From: Gadus chalcogrammus
Lineage: Eukaryota > Chordata > Actinopteri > Gadiformes > Gadidae
DNA: 64,000 bases
Direction: 5' to 3'
Assembly: GCF_026213295.1 (NCBI RefSeq)
Contig: NC_079425.1
Coordinates: 10,919,909 to 10,983,908, forward strand
Notes under the pieces: generated by a model
Databases searched by the model: none
Seen by the model: the letters and a program-made list of their open reading frames with translations, nothing else
What the model was told of the DNA's origin: nothing
Program-made: the position numbers and the translations under genes
Part shown: in pieces, positions 14,730 to 26,640 of the stretch
How positions within the stretch are numbered: position 1 is the stretch's first letter
Layout: every line of letters begins with the position of its first letter

Positions 14730-15324
14730 GGGTTCCGTTCTCCAGGGTGAAAGGAGAGAAGAGAGGTGTGAACCTAATGGATGACCAGAGAGCAATGAAA
14801 GGCAGGATTAAACCATTTGATGGTCTTGATGTACTCCAGGTATTTATTGTCAGTACAAGCCAAGAAATGAAGCTCCTCCACACACCTAACCAATGGCGCC
14901 ACTCCTTAAGGGCCACCTTGAAAGCAAATAGCCCACTGTTCCCCACATCATGATTCAAGGAGAGTCAATCTTTGGGAAGTGGAGGGCCGAAACTTTGTGT
15001 TCCACCTTGGAGCGCTGGGAGAGGATAGTCCTGATGCCTCTGCATCTCCCTCCACAATGAAATATTGCCGGGAATCCGGTAGAGTGAGGACGGATGCCGA
15101 TGTGAAGATCTCCCTCTCCTCAACCTCCAGAAAGGCCAACCGCTGGGGGAGACAACCGAATCTTGACATAAGAGGAGGTAAGGGAATGCGGCAGGTCGGC
15201 AATGGTGCTGAAATTCAAAACAGCCGGACAGCCCAAAGAGGAAGGCATCGAACAAAGTCGAAGCGTTCAAGCCATTGTTAGCTGTCGAGGCGCAGAATTC
15301 AATGTAGGAACACGCCGTTTGCAC
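14730..15324 (-). pseudogene. Ty3/gypsy RT-end and RNase H remnant
   Basis: A minus-strand frame at 15202-14948 contains FTSASVLTLPDSRQYFIVEG, the segment joining RT to RNase H, with the strand that carries the first RNase H Asp (here the Asp lies at GDAEASG). A second frame at 14958-14730 continues with DVGNSGLFAFKVALKEWRHW, the helix holding the RNase H Glu region, here altered. The two frames meet at about 14950 by a frameshift. RT palm motifs (the YxDD region) are absent, deleted upstream. Confidence 0.87.
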
Positions 15325-15537
15325 TGGTGAGCATCAGCTGTCACTGCCACTCGACTGGGGGTAGTTTGGGCAAACATCTTGGAGCAAGTGTCCAGTGAAA
15401 AGCAATTAGGATCATTCCTTCAGCTGGTTTAGGAGCAAGGACAGGCATTTGGTTGTGCGCTGTAGCTGGTGCCAGAACTATCGAAGAGATGGCGATTGTC
15501 TCTATACTTCCCACTAGCTGTGGCTGGGGTGGAGCAA

Positions 15538-15735
15538 TCAGGCAACTAACCTGGCTGCCGATTGAGGCCTGAAGCCTTCGGGTAGTTCAGCTTGCTCTTT
15601 CACTCCCCAGCAGATGGAAGTGAGTTGCTCTTCATGGTGATGAATCTGCTTCATTTGGGCTCCTGATGCAGCATGCATAGAGTCGGCTGAGTCTTTTGTT
15701 TTGGCCGTTTGTACTGTAATGGCGGGTGTCAACAC
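15538..15735 (-). pseudogene. Ty3/gypsy gag N-terminal remnant
   Basis: A 65-codon minus-strand frame includes SGAQMKQIHHHEEQLTSI, which has the QG/QxxxHHEEQL pattern of fish gypsy gag N-termini (a short coiled-coil-like helix). The preceding bases (ATTACAG and ACAAACGGCC on the coding strand, about 15723-15700) look like the leader usually seen before gag. After about 15538 the similarity fades, and the next recognisable part is already RT. The capsid and zinc-knuckle regions are not visible. Confidence 0.6.
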
Positions 15736-15825
15736 TGCAGAGGTGTGAGAATAACCATATAAAGTATGAAATTATGAAAGAATGACAGAAAAAACGAAAA
15801 CATAACTCAAGGAGAATGAGATTTC

Positions 15826-16062
15826 AAGAGAAGAGAGGGAGAAAAGAGGGAGAGAAAAGGGATAAACAGAGAGAAAAAGAAAAAAGATGGAGGAGAGAGA
15901 AAGGAGATGAGAGTTAAAAGAGAAAGTGAAACAAAGAGAGAAGAAAGAAAGGACAAGAGAGAGTAAAGAGATAAGAGAGAGTAGAGAGATAAAGAGAAGA
16001 GACAGTAAAAAGAAAGAAGATGGAGAAATGAAAGAGAAAGGCAGAAAGAGAGAAAAGAGAGA
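15826..16062. repeat. Long polypurine tract (GA/AAG-rich)
   Basis: About 237 bp of nearly pure A/G on the plus strand, with rare C or T breaks. It is made of irregular GAGA, AAAG and GGGAG blocks rather than one unit. It adjoins the gypsy relic, whose coding strand is here polypyrimidine upstream of gag. It may have begun as part of the element or as an independent array. Intramolecular triplex formation is plausible. Confidence 0.9.
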
Positions 16063-16274
16063 TATATAGTTAAGTTAACTAAACCCTATCACGACATCTT
16101 CATCAAACATTGTATTTATTTTTTCTATGGGCATTAAAATATGTGTTAAATTGGATTTTAGAAATTATTATTATAATCTATTTTTCACTATTATTATTTT
16201 GTATTTCATGGAACTTATTCAACTTTTGTGCTTCGGCCATGCAAATGTATGTTTTCTAAGAAAATGCTTTGAAT

Positions 16275-16276
<2 letters not shown>

Positions 16277-16366
<90 letters not shown>
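16277..16366. repeat. (GA)45 microsatellite
   Basis: 90 bp of pure GA followed directly by the 38-bp flank shared with the locus at 9590-9711. The Glu-Arg frame reading through it is an artefact. Confidence 0.98.
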
Positions 16367-16369
<3 letters not shown>

Positions 16370-16404
16370 CAGTTGCTTTAATAAATTAACTCCAGTTCAT
16401 ATGG
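16367..16404 (+). repeat. 38-bp GA-array flank, copy 2
   Basis: Identical to 9674-9711. Beyond 16404 the sequence (AGAACCC...) differs completely from copy 1. Left flanks of the two GA arrays also differ, so the shared unit is just GA array plus 38 bp. Confidence 0.95.
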
Positions 16405-19400
16405 AGAACCCTCGGCTTGATACTTGACTATCATAAAAGAAGAGACAAAAGGAGAAAGGAGAGCTCTCTTTTATTTCCTAATATTATCCTTTGTATATAA
16501 AATGTTAAATAAGTAAATTGCAAGGTCAGGGTAATACAATGCTGGTTGTTGTGATACTATCATCTTCTTTGGGGATTTCTTAGGCACCAATATCGGCATG
16601 AGCAATCTGGCAAAAGGAAGTCAAAACAGCGCTATGGTGGCTGAGCGGAATGACAGCGGTGCAGACGGGGAGGTCTGATCAGCACACTGCCCGGGGCACT
16701 ACAGGGCTGCCCTAGGCTCTTCAGAGCCTCTACACATATACTCAGCAATTAGGGCCCTCCAGTAGGCCTGCCGCGAGGGATAGCGAAGCAAACCAAACCA
16801 GGGTATAGTTGTCACTTTGATATCATATCTTCGTGCTCCTCACCACCAAGTGCCTGGCAAGCTCACTTAAATACTTTAAAAAACAACAAATTTGCTCTTT
16901 TCATCCATAAGTGTACCTCAAAATCGCCGCTTCTCCTCCCCCATGTTCTATTTTCCCTGGTCCTTTTCCCTTTAATTCTCCTGCCCTCCTCCTCCTCTCA
17001 TCTGAACTCCTGTCTCCTCCTCTTATATCCTTCCCGCCCACTCCTCTCCTCTCAACAGCCCTCCTATACCCTACAAGCCCAGATGATAGGACTAATAATT
17101 AAAGCAATTCTGTGCCGGCAGGAGAGTTAGGGAGCATCTGTGTGTGTCAGGCTTGTGACATGATACAGAGGGACAGCGCCACTATTAAATATCCATCATG
17201 CTACGGCACATCAGTTCTAATGCAATCAGAAACACATGAGCACGCCAGCTAAGTCCCTTCCTTCCACAATGATTAAAGAACTCTTTAATTTTCAAGACAA
17301 ATAAAATATGCAGGATCATTTTATCAAAAATGTAAATGACCTGTCTCTTTGGATGACATTTAGCACAAACAAAGATGGCGCTAATACGATAGCCTGTGTA
17401 GCTTTGTGCAGCCACGTAGAGACGGTGCTCTCTTGGTGGCAATCACTCATGGAAGAGGAACGAAATAGCATCCACAGTGGTCCTAATGTGTTTGATATTT
17501 AAAGGTGTTCAAAGCTTAAAAAGAGGCAAAAATGTGCCTGGGGTCAGAACCAGGAGGATGACATGTCCCCCCGCCTTCTGAGAATTCTTAGCCCAAAACT
17601 TGTTTTTCTTCTACTGCTTAGATAGTAGCGCATTCTAGAAAACTTAATGGCAGTATTTCTGTGCTGGATTATAATCCTTTGCCGGTCGCAATAAGAAAAC
17701 TTTAACAGAGTTTTGGAAAATACTTTGTAAACATTTCACTATGCAGCCATCGCTGAGGCTAGCACGTTTAAGTCCACAGAAGCAAACCTATATGCATCAG
17801 CCATATTTAGAATCCCCACTCGCAGAACAGACCATTGGGGCCGTGTTAACAGTGACCACCAGGCCGTTCCCTCTTCGAACAAGGTCATGGCTCTACATAG
17901 ATCATGGCCAAGCCTGCAAGGCCTGCAAGGTGCATTCTCTATTTACATGCTGATAGTCCGGAAAGAAATGTGCATTATTTAAGATTCTTCAGAATAGGAA
18001 CATTGCAAAAAATGTGTGTGCATTGAGTCTGAGATAAAAAACCCTTAGTTGGGATGAATGGGAATGAAACTTATATCTGCTACAGTGATTTGAAGACATT
18101 CTCAACTATTAAACCCAATTGTAACTGCTGCAACAATATCTCTGTGTGACACTACAGAAATCAGGTTTAAGGTGAAATACTACACAAAATGGTAAAACAG
18201 GACATGGGGTGTGTTGTACTAGCAGACATATATTAACAATTTTAAAGTGTTAAAGTCTGTAGCATTACTTAACGCTTGGATACACTATTTATGAAAGTAT
18301 GGAAACTTGAAAAAGTTGCAATACAATGCCCATCAAACAAATTCTTTAAATATGCAAACATCCAGCAAAAAACTGTTTTAGTACTGAATATGCTAACAGA
18401 CAATCTAAACATACAATCTAAATACCAAGCCGCTAATGCGATCTCTCTCATAACAGAAATGTTTTTCCAGGTTTTTCTTTGGATAATCCAAAGAAATGCC
18501 TAAAAATGTCTAACTTGCCATACATTATCCAAAACACAAAGACCACAAATAATGAATTAAGAACAAGCGTCTCATTGCCATTGCCAAATGAACAGTCACA
18601 ATATATAAGAGCTGTGGAGCCCATAGGAGTTATTTTTCTTTTACCTCCCGTTGAAGCATAATCTCACCTGATGGCAACGCTGGAGGGATGTGTGACTACA
18701 GTGTTCGTGTGTAAGGGAGGTGATTTCAGGTGACGCACATACCGTACAGCCCACCACCGTCTCTGCTGTGCTCATGTTTATGCAGAGACACACTGAATTC
18801 TTTTGATTCTACAGTGAAGCTTTTGATTTCGTGCCGAGTGTCAGCTGGCCTCTTTTCAGCACAGTACCCAAGGTTTAGAGACTTGCTAATCAAACCCACT
18901 TTAGTCACGGCTGGGGCGAGACAGACATCGTTGTGTACAGGAGGAAAAAGGAGGAAAAAAGGGTTCCACAGCGCCTTTACTTGTCTCTGTTCGAAACGGC
19001 ATTCCTTGATGTGAAGCACTGCCAGAGCGCACAGAGGGACGATAACCATCACGTATTTACAAAAAATTGATACAAATCATAAACAACTTTAGAAAGCTTT
19101 TTGGTAGCGAGAGATCATATGAGGCTTTCCAATTTAAGGATTATTTTCCTGAAATTTATCGTCATTGTTTTTCTTTTAAACAGAATATTATGGGAAATGT
19201 TTTCATCCATCTGTTAAAGATAATCTTTAGACGTTGGGTGATTTGTTTGTTAAATTTGGGCCGGCCAGCAAACTAAAGTGCCCATTAACCAATCGCTTTA
19301 TTACATGAGCACCATACAATATGCCTATTGATCAGGATCTTGAGGTAAAGGAGCAATGAGGTAAAATAATGATATTCAAATGAAGTGCTCTAAAGTAGGG

Positions 19401-19442
19401 GCCATCTCAGGTCACCTGCATGGATACTGCCTATTTGGGTGG
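16405..19442. other. Unique DNA with a possible SINE head, no gene
   Basis: No coding sequence is recognised. A tRNA-promoter-like pair at 16638-16682 is listed separately. A C/T-rich stretch runs over about 16925-17080. The segment at about 17105-17330 has balanced composition with ATTAAA and TTTAATTTTC blocks and may be regulatory. The rest, to 19.44 kb, shows nothing specific. Confidence 0.4.
16638..16760 (+). mobile_element. Possible tRNA-derived SINE head
   Basis: TGGCTGAGCGG (16638-16648) fits the RNA polymerase III A-box pattern. GGTCTGATCAG (16672-16682) is a poor match to a B-box, with acceptable spacing for a tRNA-derived SINE. A GC-richer body follows to about 16760. There is no clear target duplication or simple-repeat tail, and no cloverleaf could be drawn, so this may be chance. 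Confidence 0.2.
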
Positions 19443-19566
19443 TGAAGAGGAAAGAGAGAATAAGCAAGAGAGAGAGAAGAGACAGAGAGAGAGAGAGACA
19501 GCAAAGCGAGAGAGCGAGAGCGAGAGAGCGAGAGAGAGAGAGAGAGAGAGTGAGAGTAAGAGGCAT
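19443..19566. repeat. GA/GCGA-rich polypurine tract
   Basis: About 124 bp of mostly A/G, with several GCGAGA units at 19505-19530 and a purer GA core at 19531-19550. An impure, older-looking array. Confidence 0.9.
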
Positions 19567-19734
19567 AGAGGAAGTGGTAGGGGGGTAGGACTAGAGGTCC
19601 CCAGACCATGTTACTGTTAGACCCCAGAGTGATCTAGTGGGCCTGTCAAACATGGCAGGGCTAGGTTAAAGTATGGTGTGTAGCAAGTCTGTTAGCATGA
19701 CGAGCAGCCCATATAGATAAATCACAATTCACTC

Positions 19735-20140
19735 GGGGAGCGGTCCCACTCAATGACATATTCACTGGCTGCCTCCACAGCTCATTTGATTACGCTCCTG
19801 CCATGCCATTCATTTTTCTGAAGGATGAAGGGCTGATAATGTCATCAGCTCACTGAAGCGGGGACACCAGTGACTTAGAATAAAAGAGGGAGGGCGGCGC
19901 CTCATAATTAATTAAGTTTCTTAACCGTGCTGCGAGCGGAGAGTCATCACACTATTTTCCAGGGGCCTTTCAATTAGACATGCATTGTAATTAAACGCTG
20001 TGTCACACTGCTGTTTGGGCTGGGATCTATGTCCCGGCATTAACCACTGCCGTTTCTCATTGTGATAGACGGCACAGCACATCACAAAGATTGCCATTGC
20101 TTCTTTAGGAAATATTTAGCCGCTGTTGGTTAACAGTAGG
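19735..20140. promoter_or_regulatory. Candidate conserved non-coding element
   Basis: A 400-bp repeat-free stretch without usable reading frame. It is dense in homeodomain-type cores: CATAATTAATTAAG (19903-19916), TTTCAATTAG (about 19968-19977) and GTAATTAAAC (about 19987-19996). Composition is more balanced than in its neighbours. Such clusters are typical of developmental enhancers, but conservation in other fishes is not known to me. This is an inference from sequence texture only. Confidence 0.25.
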
Positions 20141-21823
20141 AATCGGTACCAGCCTTTGACACCCATAGCCTCTTTAGATGCGAAAAAAATGATGAGAAAA
20201 CAGACAAAATAGAAATAGGCTATTTACCTATTATTTCTGAATCAATTAATAAAAATGTTTACTATGTCTTACCATGGATGTGTCCATTCATTGCTTCTTC
20301 GACTTCAATAACTTTTTGAATACTAGAAAAGTTCTCAAAGGAAGGAGACGGGCATCTAGTTTAGGCGGTCGTGTGTGATGGAGAAAAGCTGGCGGGCAGA
20401 GTGGGGGGGAGAAGATCATAGGATCAACACATGTCATGGGGACATGGCTTTGTTGTATCGACGACAAACTTGTGCTAGATGTTCTTTCATGTTTATAATG
20501 GCCTCAATTCAAATAAGCTGGGGGGCAGTATAAGGAAGCTACACACACACACACTTTGTTTTATATATACAATGTTTACTCAAAAATTAAAATTAAATGG
20601 GAATTTATCCTATTATGTTATTTTCTTGCATGTCATATCAATGCTGCTTCTTTCTAATTTCCGTTTGAAAAAATCCTTCTGTTTTTCTCTACATGGGATC
20701 AGGGTAAATGTCCCTGTTTGTCATGAAATCAACCTCAATTGATGTTGTGATGAAATATAAATACCAATCTTTTCAACAACCCATCTATTTCCCTTTTTCC
20801 AGGGCATAGGCCAAGCTGTCAATCATCGGCACACGCCAAGCAAGCCCCTTCTGACATTGCATTGATGTGAAGGAAGCCCAGTAGAAGATTTTTATTTCAT
20901 TTTTTTTTTCATCTCATTTTCAATTGCTTTGTTAAAATACGCTGCGGGAGTGTTCTCAGTCATTGCTTTTTACCCTTTTGTTGGCCTATTGGCCATCTTC
21001 CTGAATGGCTGTAACAGGGAAATTGTTGTATAGGATAATAGATTTGGCCATTTGGGCCTGTGCAGTGCGAATGTTGTGTTGATGCTCCTGTCATAGGGAA
21101 GCAATGAATGGTCCATGTTATATATCTTTTTTCCTTTGGCTTGTTTCATACGTGTGGAAAGTAATTTACATGAGGACATTAATGTAACCGTCATGTTCTA
21201 TCCAAGATCACTGATGCAGAACTGCTAAAAGACAAGACAAGCCACAGCACGGATGCTCGGAGCAAAAGAGATTGAGCTGCAATACAACGTTAATGGAATT
21301 AAGTCAACAATTTCCATATCCATGAGCAGAGAAAGACAAGGAACATTAAAATAAGCATTGGCATGGAAATGGTAGAAGGAACTATTTTGGAGTCATTTAC
21401 GAGCGTAATTTGTATGAGGTTAGGACAGTAATGGCTAATAGAGAGGGAAAAATGCATCAGTCTGTATTAAGGGAACTCGCAAGGGATCCGCAGCATCGAC
21501 TGTTTCTGTGATGTCTCCATTTGCCTCATTGTTGACTCCATATTAAATAAATGCACCTAAATAACCTTGAACCCTGTAACACGGCCATTGCAGTTATTTT
21601 CAATTATGTTTTCATAAATGCAGCTGAGCTGTATCCGATGGTGAACCGGTCAACCCATCAGAGAAGTGTTGTATGTCTGAAGGGGAGATGCCAAGGGAGG
21701 CTGAGCAGACAGGGAAGGGGCTGTGGGAGAAAAAAGCAGAATTACGGTACATGTTCATACCAATGCTTCTTGTCAACAGGGACAGCCACCCTACACCAAA
21801 GGTCTACTGTAAATGGAAGGCTA
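20141..21823. other. Unique DNA, possibly partly regulatory, no gene
   Basis: No gene recognised. The stretch at about 21290-21640 has little repetition and includes ATTAAATAAATG, TTTCAATTATG and similar blocks, so it might be a second regulatory element. Reading frames on both strands are short and lack motifs. Confidence 0.4.
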
Positions 21824-21865
21824 GTGTGTGTGCATGCGTACGTGCGTGCGTGCGTGTGTGTGTGT
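21824..21865. repeat. Compound TG/TGCG microsatellite
   Basis: 42 bp made of TG units around a core of CGTG tetranucleotides. A smaller version of the compound array at 48264-48400. Confidence 0.9.
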
Positions 21866-22011
21866 AAATACATAATTTAGAGTATTTGTTGAACATCCCA
21901 AAGAGTGAAGCCCTTGATCAAAACTAATTATTTTGATTATGCCAACAAACTTTACTTCCTTGTTCAAACAAATGAATATAAGTAATGGAATGGGATATTA
22001 ATGCCATACTA

Positions 22012-22014
<3 letters not shown>

Positions 22015-22070
<56 letters not shown>

Positions 22071-22092
22071 TATATACATACACACACACACA
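22015..22092. repeat. (TA)23 plus CA microsatellite
   Basis: A pure TA run at 22015-22060, then mixed CACATATA units and a CA run to 22092. Long TA runs extrude cruciforms easily. Confidence 0.95.
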
Positions 22093-22234
22093 ATGGTATA
22101 CACATCTGCACCTATTACCTACGACAACTACACATGAATACATAACACACAAATAAACAGAAGGCCAATCCTACAATACATATGCTATAATATCTAAAAA
22201 CATGAAAAGGAAAATATTACCATTTTCTAATAAC

Positions 22235-22440
22235 CACAAACAATTATAAAAGTGACATAATGTGTCAGAGCCTAGACTCAACGTAATTTGCCATTAATGA
22301 TTAATTGATGCCCTCTTCATTAATTCATAATCCTTTTTATGGTTTGATCTTAATTGCTCAATAATACTCATTTGGATCACAGCTAGACATCAATTAACTC
22401 ACTTCTTTAACTCTAAAGAAGATATTATTTGTGAAACCGA
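22235..22440. promoter_or_regulatory. TAAT-rich candidate regulatory element
   Basis: About 200 bp with closely spaced homeodomain-type cores (ATTAATGATTAATTG near 22293-22307, TTCATTAATTCATAATC near 22316-22332, CTTAATTGCTC near 22350, CATCAATTAACTC near 22388). No reading frame of note. AT-richness alone produces some of these matches, so confidence is low. Confidence 0.2.
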
Positions 22441-23470
22441 GTATATACATGTATTTTAATCCTTATTATTATTATTAATGACAAACATTATTGAAGCAAC
22501 AAAAGACATTGGGGGGATAATGTGGATAATGAATACAAAATAGGTTGTACAATACATGTACCGTTAAGTATAAAATGGGATTTTACTGATAGGGATTAAT
22601 AATCAATACCAATTTGGACCAGACGCTTAGTTTCATTTTGTCTAGCTTCACGTATTTCAATATCAAGTCATCAGCATAGAGTATTAGTGACTTGAATATG
22701 TTTTCTATCAATTCCTGAGCTGTAGGCACTAGGACAACATCAAAAATCCTGGAATCTGCTAAGCCAAAATCAGTAAGAGGTTAAAAAAGGTTACTCAAGT
22801 TAGCCCAAAAAAGTGTATTAAATCCATTTTCCTCCCATGTTTGATTCCAGCACTTAAATCGTCATGCCGCATCACATGTACCAATCTCAAAGCAATTTCC
22901 AGCCTGTCTTTAAACAAGTACAATCTTGTTAGGGAACAAATATTAATAATGATCCTCAAACTGAGCCTTAGGAAACGGAGAAATGACTTAGGAGGTACAG
23001 TGTCATTTCATTAATACTGTGACACCACTAATTACTGATTATACATGCGCTATAGAATACCTAGTCTTGGAGAAACATCTGTGAATTCCATCTTTGTTTA
23101 TTAAGTACCTCAGTTTCCTCCTGTACTCCATTTGAAATGAAAAACTTGCGGTTCCCCATATCCGTCTGGGGCACCGTGGCACACACTAACCGGGAAGAAG
23201 AAGAAAGCCACGCCAGGGACTCTTTCCCTGGTCTTTTTTTTTTTTTAACCCATCACCACTTAAATGTAATTTAGCATTTTATTTGAGATTTATTCAGAAT
23301 CAACCATAATAAACAAAGCTTCCAATAGAGCCGAGTGTATGTCAAGATGCTCCTGACAGCCTCGACTTCAAAAGGCCATGGAGATGAATGCGGGAGTGAA
23401 GAAGTGGAGAGCATGATTAGCAGCCTGTTTGGGTTATCTGGCTGTCTAGTGTGCTGTATATACATAGCCT
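22441..23470. other. AT-rich DNA, no gene seen
   Basis: Unique-looking sequence with an (ATT)n-like patch near 22462-22478 and a T-run at 23235-23246. A short imperfect hairpin CCAGGGA/TCCCTGG lies at 23213-23231. No coding signal. Confidence 0.5.
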
Positions 23471-24180
23471 CAGTCAGCCCCCTATCACCTAATTAACTCC
23501 TTCACCTTTAAACACCAACGTTGCATCTACTTCAAACCGCTCCTTCTCATTGACTTGACACAAATACCTTACTAGCATTTAGAAATGAAAAGTGATTTTG
23601 AAGGTGTATTGCATGGAGCAAATCGTGGTATTTTTTTTTAAAGTGCATTTGTGGCCATTTCTTTCGGCTTTTTCTGCCTTTTTCAAGACAACATCAGCCA
23701 CATTGGGGATTATATGCCTCATGTCGTCCAAAAATGCTTAGGATTTGTATTTATTTCAATGTGGTGGCGGTTCTAGATCATGAAGAAACACAAGCTCTTG
23801 GGTGCTGTGCTTTGTTTCCATGTGAAACTTCAGTCTCAACCAGCAGCAGGTAAAGCTTCAGAAAATGATAGCCTCAGGGCAGCCTTTGCTGCAGTGTTCA
23901 ATTCTGTTTGATCCTATCTAACTAGATTTAGTGAAACTCCAAGTATGACACATATAGTTAGTTTGTTTGTGATACATTTCCATTAAAACATTTATACTAG
24001 TTGCCTCCCAATATTAACAAGATTGCTTTTACTTTTCAATATCTTTCCATAGCTTTGTCGCAACAGTGGACGGATTGTTTTCGTGACATTTTGCTAACAG
24101 CAACATGATGTTAAAAGTACAGCTAATAAAAAAAATAAGAACAGTTTTATTTTTTATTTTTGGTTAAGGATTTTGTGATT
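23471..24180 (+). repeat. Ancient direct duplication, copy A
   Basis: Aligns with 27758-28612 in the same orientation. The best block is 34 identical bases at about 23537-23570 (ACCGCTCCTTCTCATTGACT onward). A second strong block, at about 23793-23925, contains CTTGGGTGCTGTGCTTTGT and CAGTCTCAACCAGCAGCAGG. The last third matches only in patches (CAGCAACATGATGTT, GGATTTTGTGAT). No stop-free frame is shared. It could be a duplicated regulatory element or an unrecognised old repeat family. Confidence 0.85.
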
Positions 24181-26445
24181 GCACAAGGTCAATGTACTTT
24201 TTTTTTTAAAATACTTTAAAATACTATTGTAATGAACTGCCTATGGCAAAGTGTAAAAAATAGTTCCCAACTTGTTCAAAGTATTTGCCGGTAGGAAGCC
24301 ATTTGCAAACATATACTGTTGAGGATGATTCAAATCTAGGTGTGGTATCCGAGTCCTTTCTTCAAAACTGACCACAAAGCCAAAACGCATTGTTCAATCA
24401 TTTATTCTCGGGCTCTCACAGGATGCCCAAACAACAGGCCCATCCTGCTACAATGGTTTACACTCATTTTAAAATGTCCTATACAAAAGTTTAAAAGTAA
24501 GTTCCTATTACAGGCCTTCCAATCTTTACCTTATCTCTAGGTGATACAAAAAGGTGAAACCCCTGTATTTCCTATTGGGTTACCATTATTTGAAGAAGCC
24601 AATCACAAATTGCCTACTCCCTCTTTTGGTTAAACATGGCTGATGTTCTGATGGCTGAACACCCTATTTTCCAATCATTTTAGGTTGATCGGTCTAAGGT
24701 GGACAGACATTTTCTTCGATTGGTCAAGTGTGGGTGAAGTATCACGAAGTATATCATTTGCGAAACAGGCTGCAACGTATTCCTTTATGGGGCAATTAGT
24801 GCCCTGTCGATGTAAAAGTGCTTGAACAGGGCTTGTTTTTGTTATTGTCAGGACCAGATTATATGATGACATTATGAAAAGGATCCCTACAGAGTAATCC
24901 AACTTCAAAACAGATCCACTGTCTGTTACTGTGGATCCAATGCAGTCCAGAATGTTTTGTCTGTTGTCCGTCTGCCTGAGTCCAATGTGAACGCAGCATG
25001 TGTAGCCGTGTTTTTTCAGTTTTTAGCAAAAATGAAAAAAGGAGCAAACTGTCTAAGAACAGAAATCCCATCATGAAAGACGGATAAATTAGTGAATTTG
25101 TTGTATGATGATAAAATATTTAGGATTAATATTGAAATGACTAACTATTAGGTGAGGTGCAATTCTGTTATAAATGTGAACTCTTCCTTTTTAATCTCTG
25201 TATAGTCAATTATAGGCCAGTGAAGATGTACTTAGTCTTCTGCAACACAGTCTTGGGATTTTCCTTGTTTATGTGAATATGTCAAACGTTTCATCACAAT
25301 TACAATTACATTGTACGCTCTTAGGTACAACTTGCTACACAAGACATGAATAGGAGACAACTTGAAAATATAAATGTGATGACGATGAATTTAGAAGGTT
25401 GCAAATATTGAAAGCATCCAAGATATAGCAAAAATACTGCATGATTTTAATATAAATAAATATAAAATGAAACAGCAGTGTCCAAGGTTACTTCCTATTT
25501 AGACAAATATGTTATCTTTGGCAGACTTTAAGTCAGGTGACATTAGAATGAGTTTTTGATTGGTTTGAGGTATAGTACTCCCTATTCTGAATCAATTCAT
25601 GAAACGCATGTTTAGTTTTCATAGAAATACGATACGTTATTACTAAATAAGAAAAAAAAAAACGCTACTCCACCACTGAGGAACGATCATTTAACAAACT
25701 AAAGCAGATTGCAGCCTTTGGCTGCTCTTTGTGTCAACAGAAGTAAGGGCTTCAAATAGTGAAGAACTAATACCACGGATAGCAAGAAAGTTTCTCTGCT
25801 TCCTAAACCTTTTCCCTCAATTAAATTATTATCATTTTCTGTTTATGCTTCCAATGTCCTTTGTTTTGTCAATCATGTTGTATGGTCGGTCATAGGATGT
25901 ATCTTTCTTGTACCAAAAGCACCCGCGTAAAGGCCACATTAACAAATGACCAATTGAAAATACATCAAATCAAGGTCCCCATGTGTAGCTGATAGTTAGC
26001 AAAGACTAACAAAGACACGCTTTGGATTTGAAATTTATTTCAAGTGTTTTGAATTGAAAGGCTGCAGCATAACAAATCAATGAGTCTGTGAAAAGCCTTT
26101 GAAATTCTGTGATGTTTATATCTAAGATTCTCTGTGATATTGGCAGGATAGTGTCAAAGAATTACATGCAGGGCTCAAGAATGCGAACAATTATCATGAG
26201 GATGCAAGGTCAATTTTATCTTTGGTAGCATATGTGGCGGTAAGGCTCATCCCAAACAATGATTGAAATAGGGCTGTTCAGGTGAAGACATTTCATTTCT
26301 GAAACGGTCTAATGGGTTAAAACTAAAGTTTTCTTGGAATTACTCAAAAAAGCAAAGCTGCAACGTCAAGTGGGTGCTCTGTGGAGGAAGTCTGTGTCTT
26401 TCAAAACTAATTGTGGTCTGATCCCGACTCTGTTTAGTTTAGAGC
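24181..26445. other. AT-rich unique DNA, no gene seen
   Basis: Over 2 kb with no recognisable domain, transposon end or long simple repeat. Reading frames are all short, with random-looking translations. Nothing further can be supported. Confidence 0.5.
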
Positions 26446-26640
26446 TTCAATGTTGAGCGGGTCGCACACCAGACGCGCCACGGGTGGGGCGTCGGCCGGT
26501 GTCCCGTATTACAAAGGACTAGCAGTGTTTTAAGCGTGTTGGAGGTCATAACGCTGCATGGCCGCGCCCAATGTGAGGGCTCTATTTGGAAACATCCATT
26601 GGAACTTAAGTTCCAATGAAGACACACTGCTTTGACCATA
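26446..26640. mobile_element. Possible MITE fragment with 22-bp palindrome
   Basis: A GC-rich island in AT-rich DNA. It starts GAGCGGGTCGCACACCAGAC, in the style of fish PIF/Harbinger-like MITE termini ('cacaccagacgcg'). It ends near a perfect 22-bp palindrome at 26597-26618 (CATTGGAACTT and its complement, no loop). I cannot find a matching second terminus or a target duplication, so the class is uncertain. Confidence 0.35.

Larger units (their letters stand above)
13985..15735 (-). mobile_element. Decayed Ty3/gypsy LTR retrotransposon
   Basis: Read on the minus strand, protein remnants appear in the right order: gag start (about 15735-15538), the end of reverse transcriptase and RNase H (about 15324-14730), integrase zinc region (about 14715-14570), integrase core (14569-14303) and integrase C-terminus (about 14270-13985). 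Each part is recognised from characteristic residues, but frames shift repeatedly and stops interrupt them. Most of gag, the protease and the RT catalytic half are missing, so the copy is dead. At 1.75 kb it is well short of the usual 4.5-6 kb. No LTRs are identified. A (TG)n array bounds its 3' side and a polypurine tract lies beyond its 5' side. Confidence 0.88.
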
